Shown here: positions 63,995-64,000 of the stretch, piece by piece
Position numbering within the stretch: position 1 is the stretch's first letter
How the letters are laid out: every line of letters begins with the position of its first letter
NCBI GenBank assembly: GCA_965649825.1
Contig: OZ287705.1
Span: 1-64,000, forward strand
DNA from: Penicillus capitatus
Lineage: Eukaryota > Chlorophyta
DNA length: 64,000 bases
Direction: 5' to 3'
Translations under genes and position numbers: made by a program
The notes under the pieces: generated by a model
The model's database searches: none
What the model was told of the DNA's origin: nothing
What the model saw: only the letters and a program-made list of their open reading frames with translations

Positions 63995-64000
63995 GGTGTT

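Larger units (their letters stand above)
61990..64000. repeat. Secreted-protein block, copy 2
   Basis: Diverged copy of 23700-25800 with the same order and orientation of landmarks (EKTCFVIHLQAFDFDSELGI; the 118-residue plus frame 62208-62564; two minus secreted-protein genes). Runs off the window end. Confidence 0.75.

Noticed and set aside
1-64000. CRISPR arrays, bacterial operons, ribosome-binding sites
   Set aside because: No regularly spaced direct repeats of CRISPR type, and the introns and gene families are eukaryotic throughout.

Overview
This window is nuclear DNA of a eukaryote, most likely a unicellular alga or an algal-related protist. Several genes are broken by GT-AG introns of about 43-70 nt that can be placed exactly by homology. 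The gene families are eukaryotic: VPS33, a PAXBP1/GCFC protein, reticulon, pentatricopeptide-repeat (PPR) proteins, cathepsin X, TLDc, an SnRK2-like kinase, BRE1 and methionine synthase. A plant-type AP2/ERF domain, a plant-like TLDc protein and an SnRK2-like kinase point to the photosynthetic or plant-related side of the tree, but I cannot name the species. No tRNA, rRNA or CRISPR could be supported.

Layout. 0.5-6.3 kb: a VPS33-like gene (minus) whose 3' end runs into a 925-bp repeat, head-to-head with a GCFC/PAXBP1 gene (plus). 8.3-13 kb: the first PPR plus BRE1 unit, an intact PPR gene (minus) diverging from a decayed BRE1-like gene (plus). 13.7-16.3 kb: an AP2/ERF transcription factor and a five-exon reticulon. 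17.7-34.7 kb: three paralogous pseudokinases that share a C-terminal beta-rich domain, a fourth protein carrying only that domain, and small secreted-protein genes. 36.3-38.6 kb: the second PPR unit. 39.2-41.7 kb: a cysteine protease gene encoding two fused cathepsin X domains, the second lacking the catalytic Cys and His. 42-44.6 kb: an A/T-richer, GATC-rich tract with in-frame repeats. 44.6-49.2 kb: the second 925-bp repeat and the third PPR unit. 50-55.6 kb: a 39-bp inverted repeat, a small two-exon protein convergent with a TLDc gene, and an SnRK2-like kinase. 57-58.1 kb: a single-pass membrane protein and two gene relics (cyclophilin PPIL3 and methionine synthase) joined tail to tail. 58.4-61.7 kb: the fourth PPR unit. 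62-64 kb: a diverged copy of the 23.7-25.8 kb secreted-protein block.

The region is a mosaic of segmental duplications. PPR copies 1 and 3 form one subtype and copies 2 and 4 another, so types alternate A-B-A-B. PPR frames stay open while the BRE1 partners and 3' flanks decay. Housekeeping genes sit between duplicated blocks, and some are cut at block edges.

Most notable: (1) a clustered family of kinase-dead proteins with a shared C-terminal domain I do not recognise; (2) evidence for introns of about 20-24 nt beside ordinary short introns; (3) an active/dead cathepsin X fusion; (4) repeated PPR-BRE1 divergent units in which only one partner is kept.
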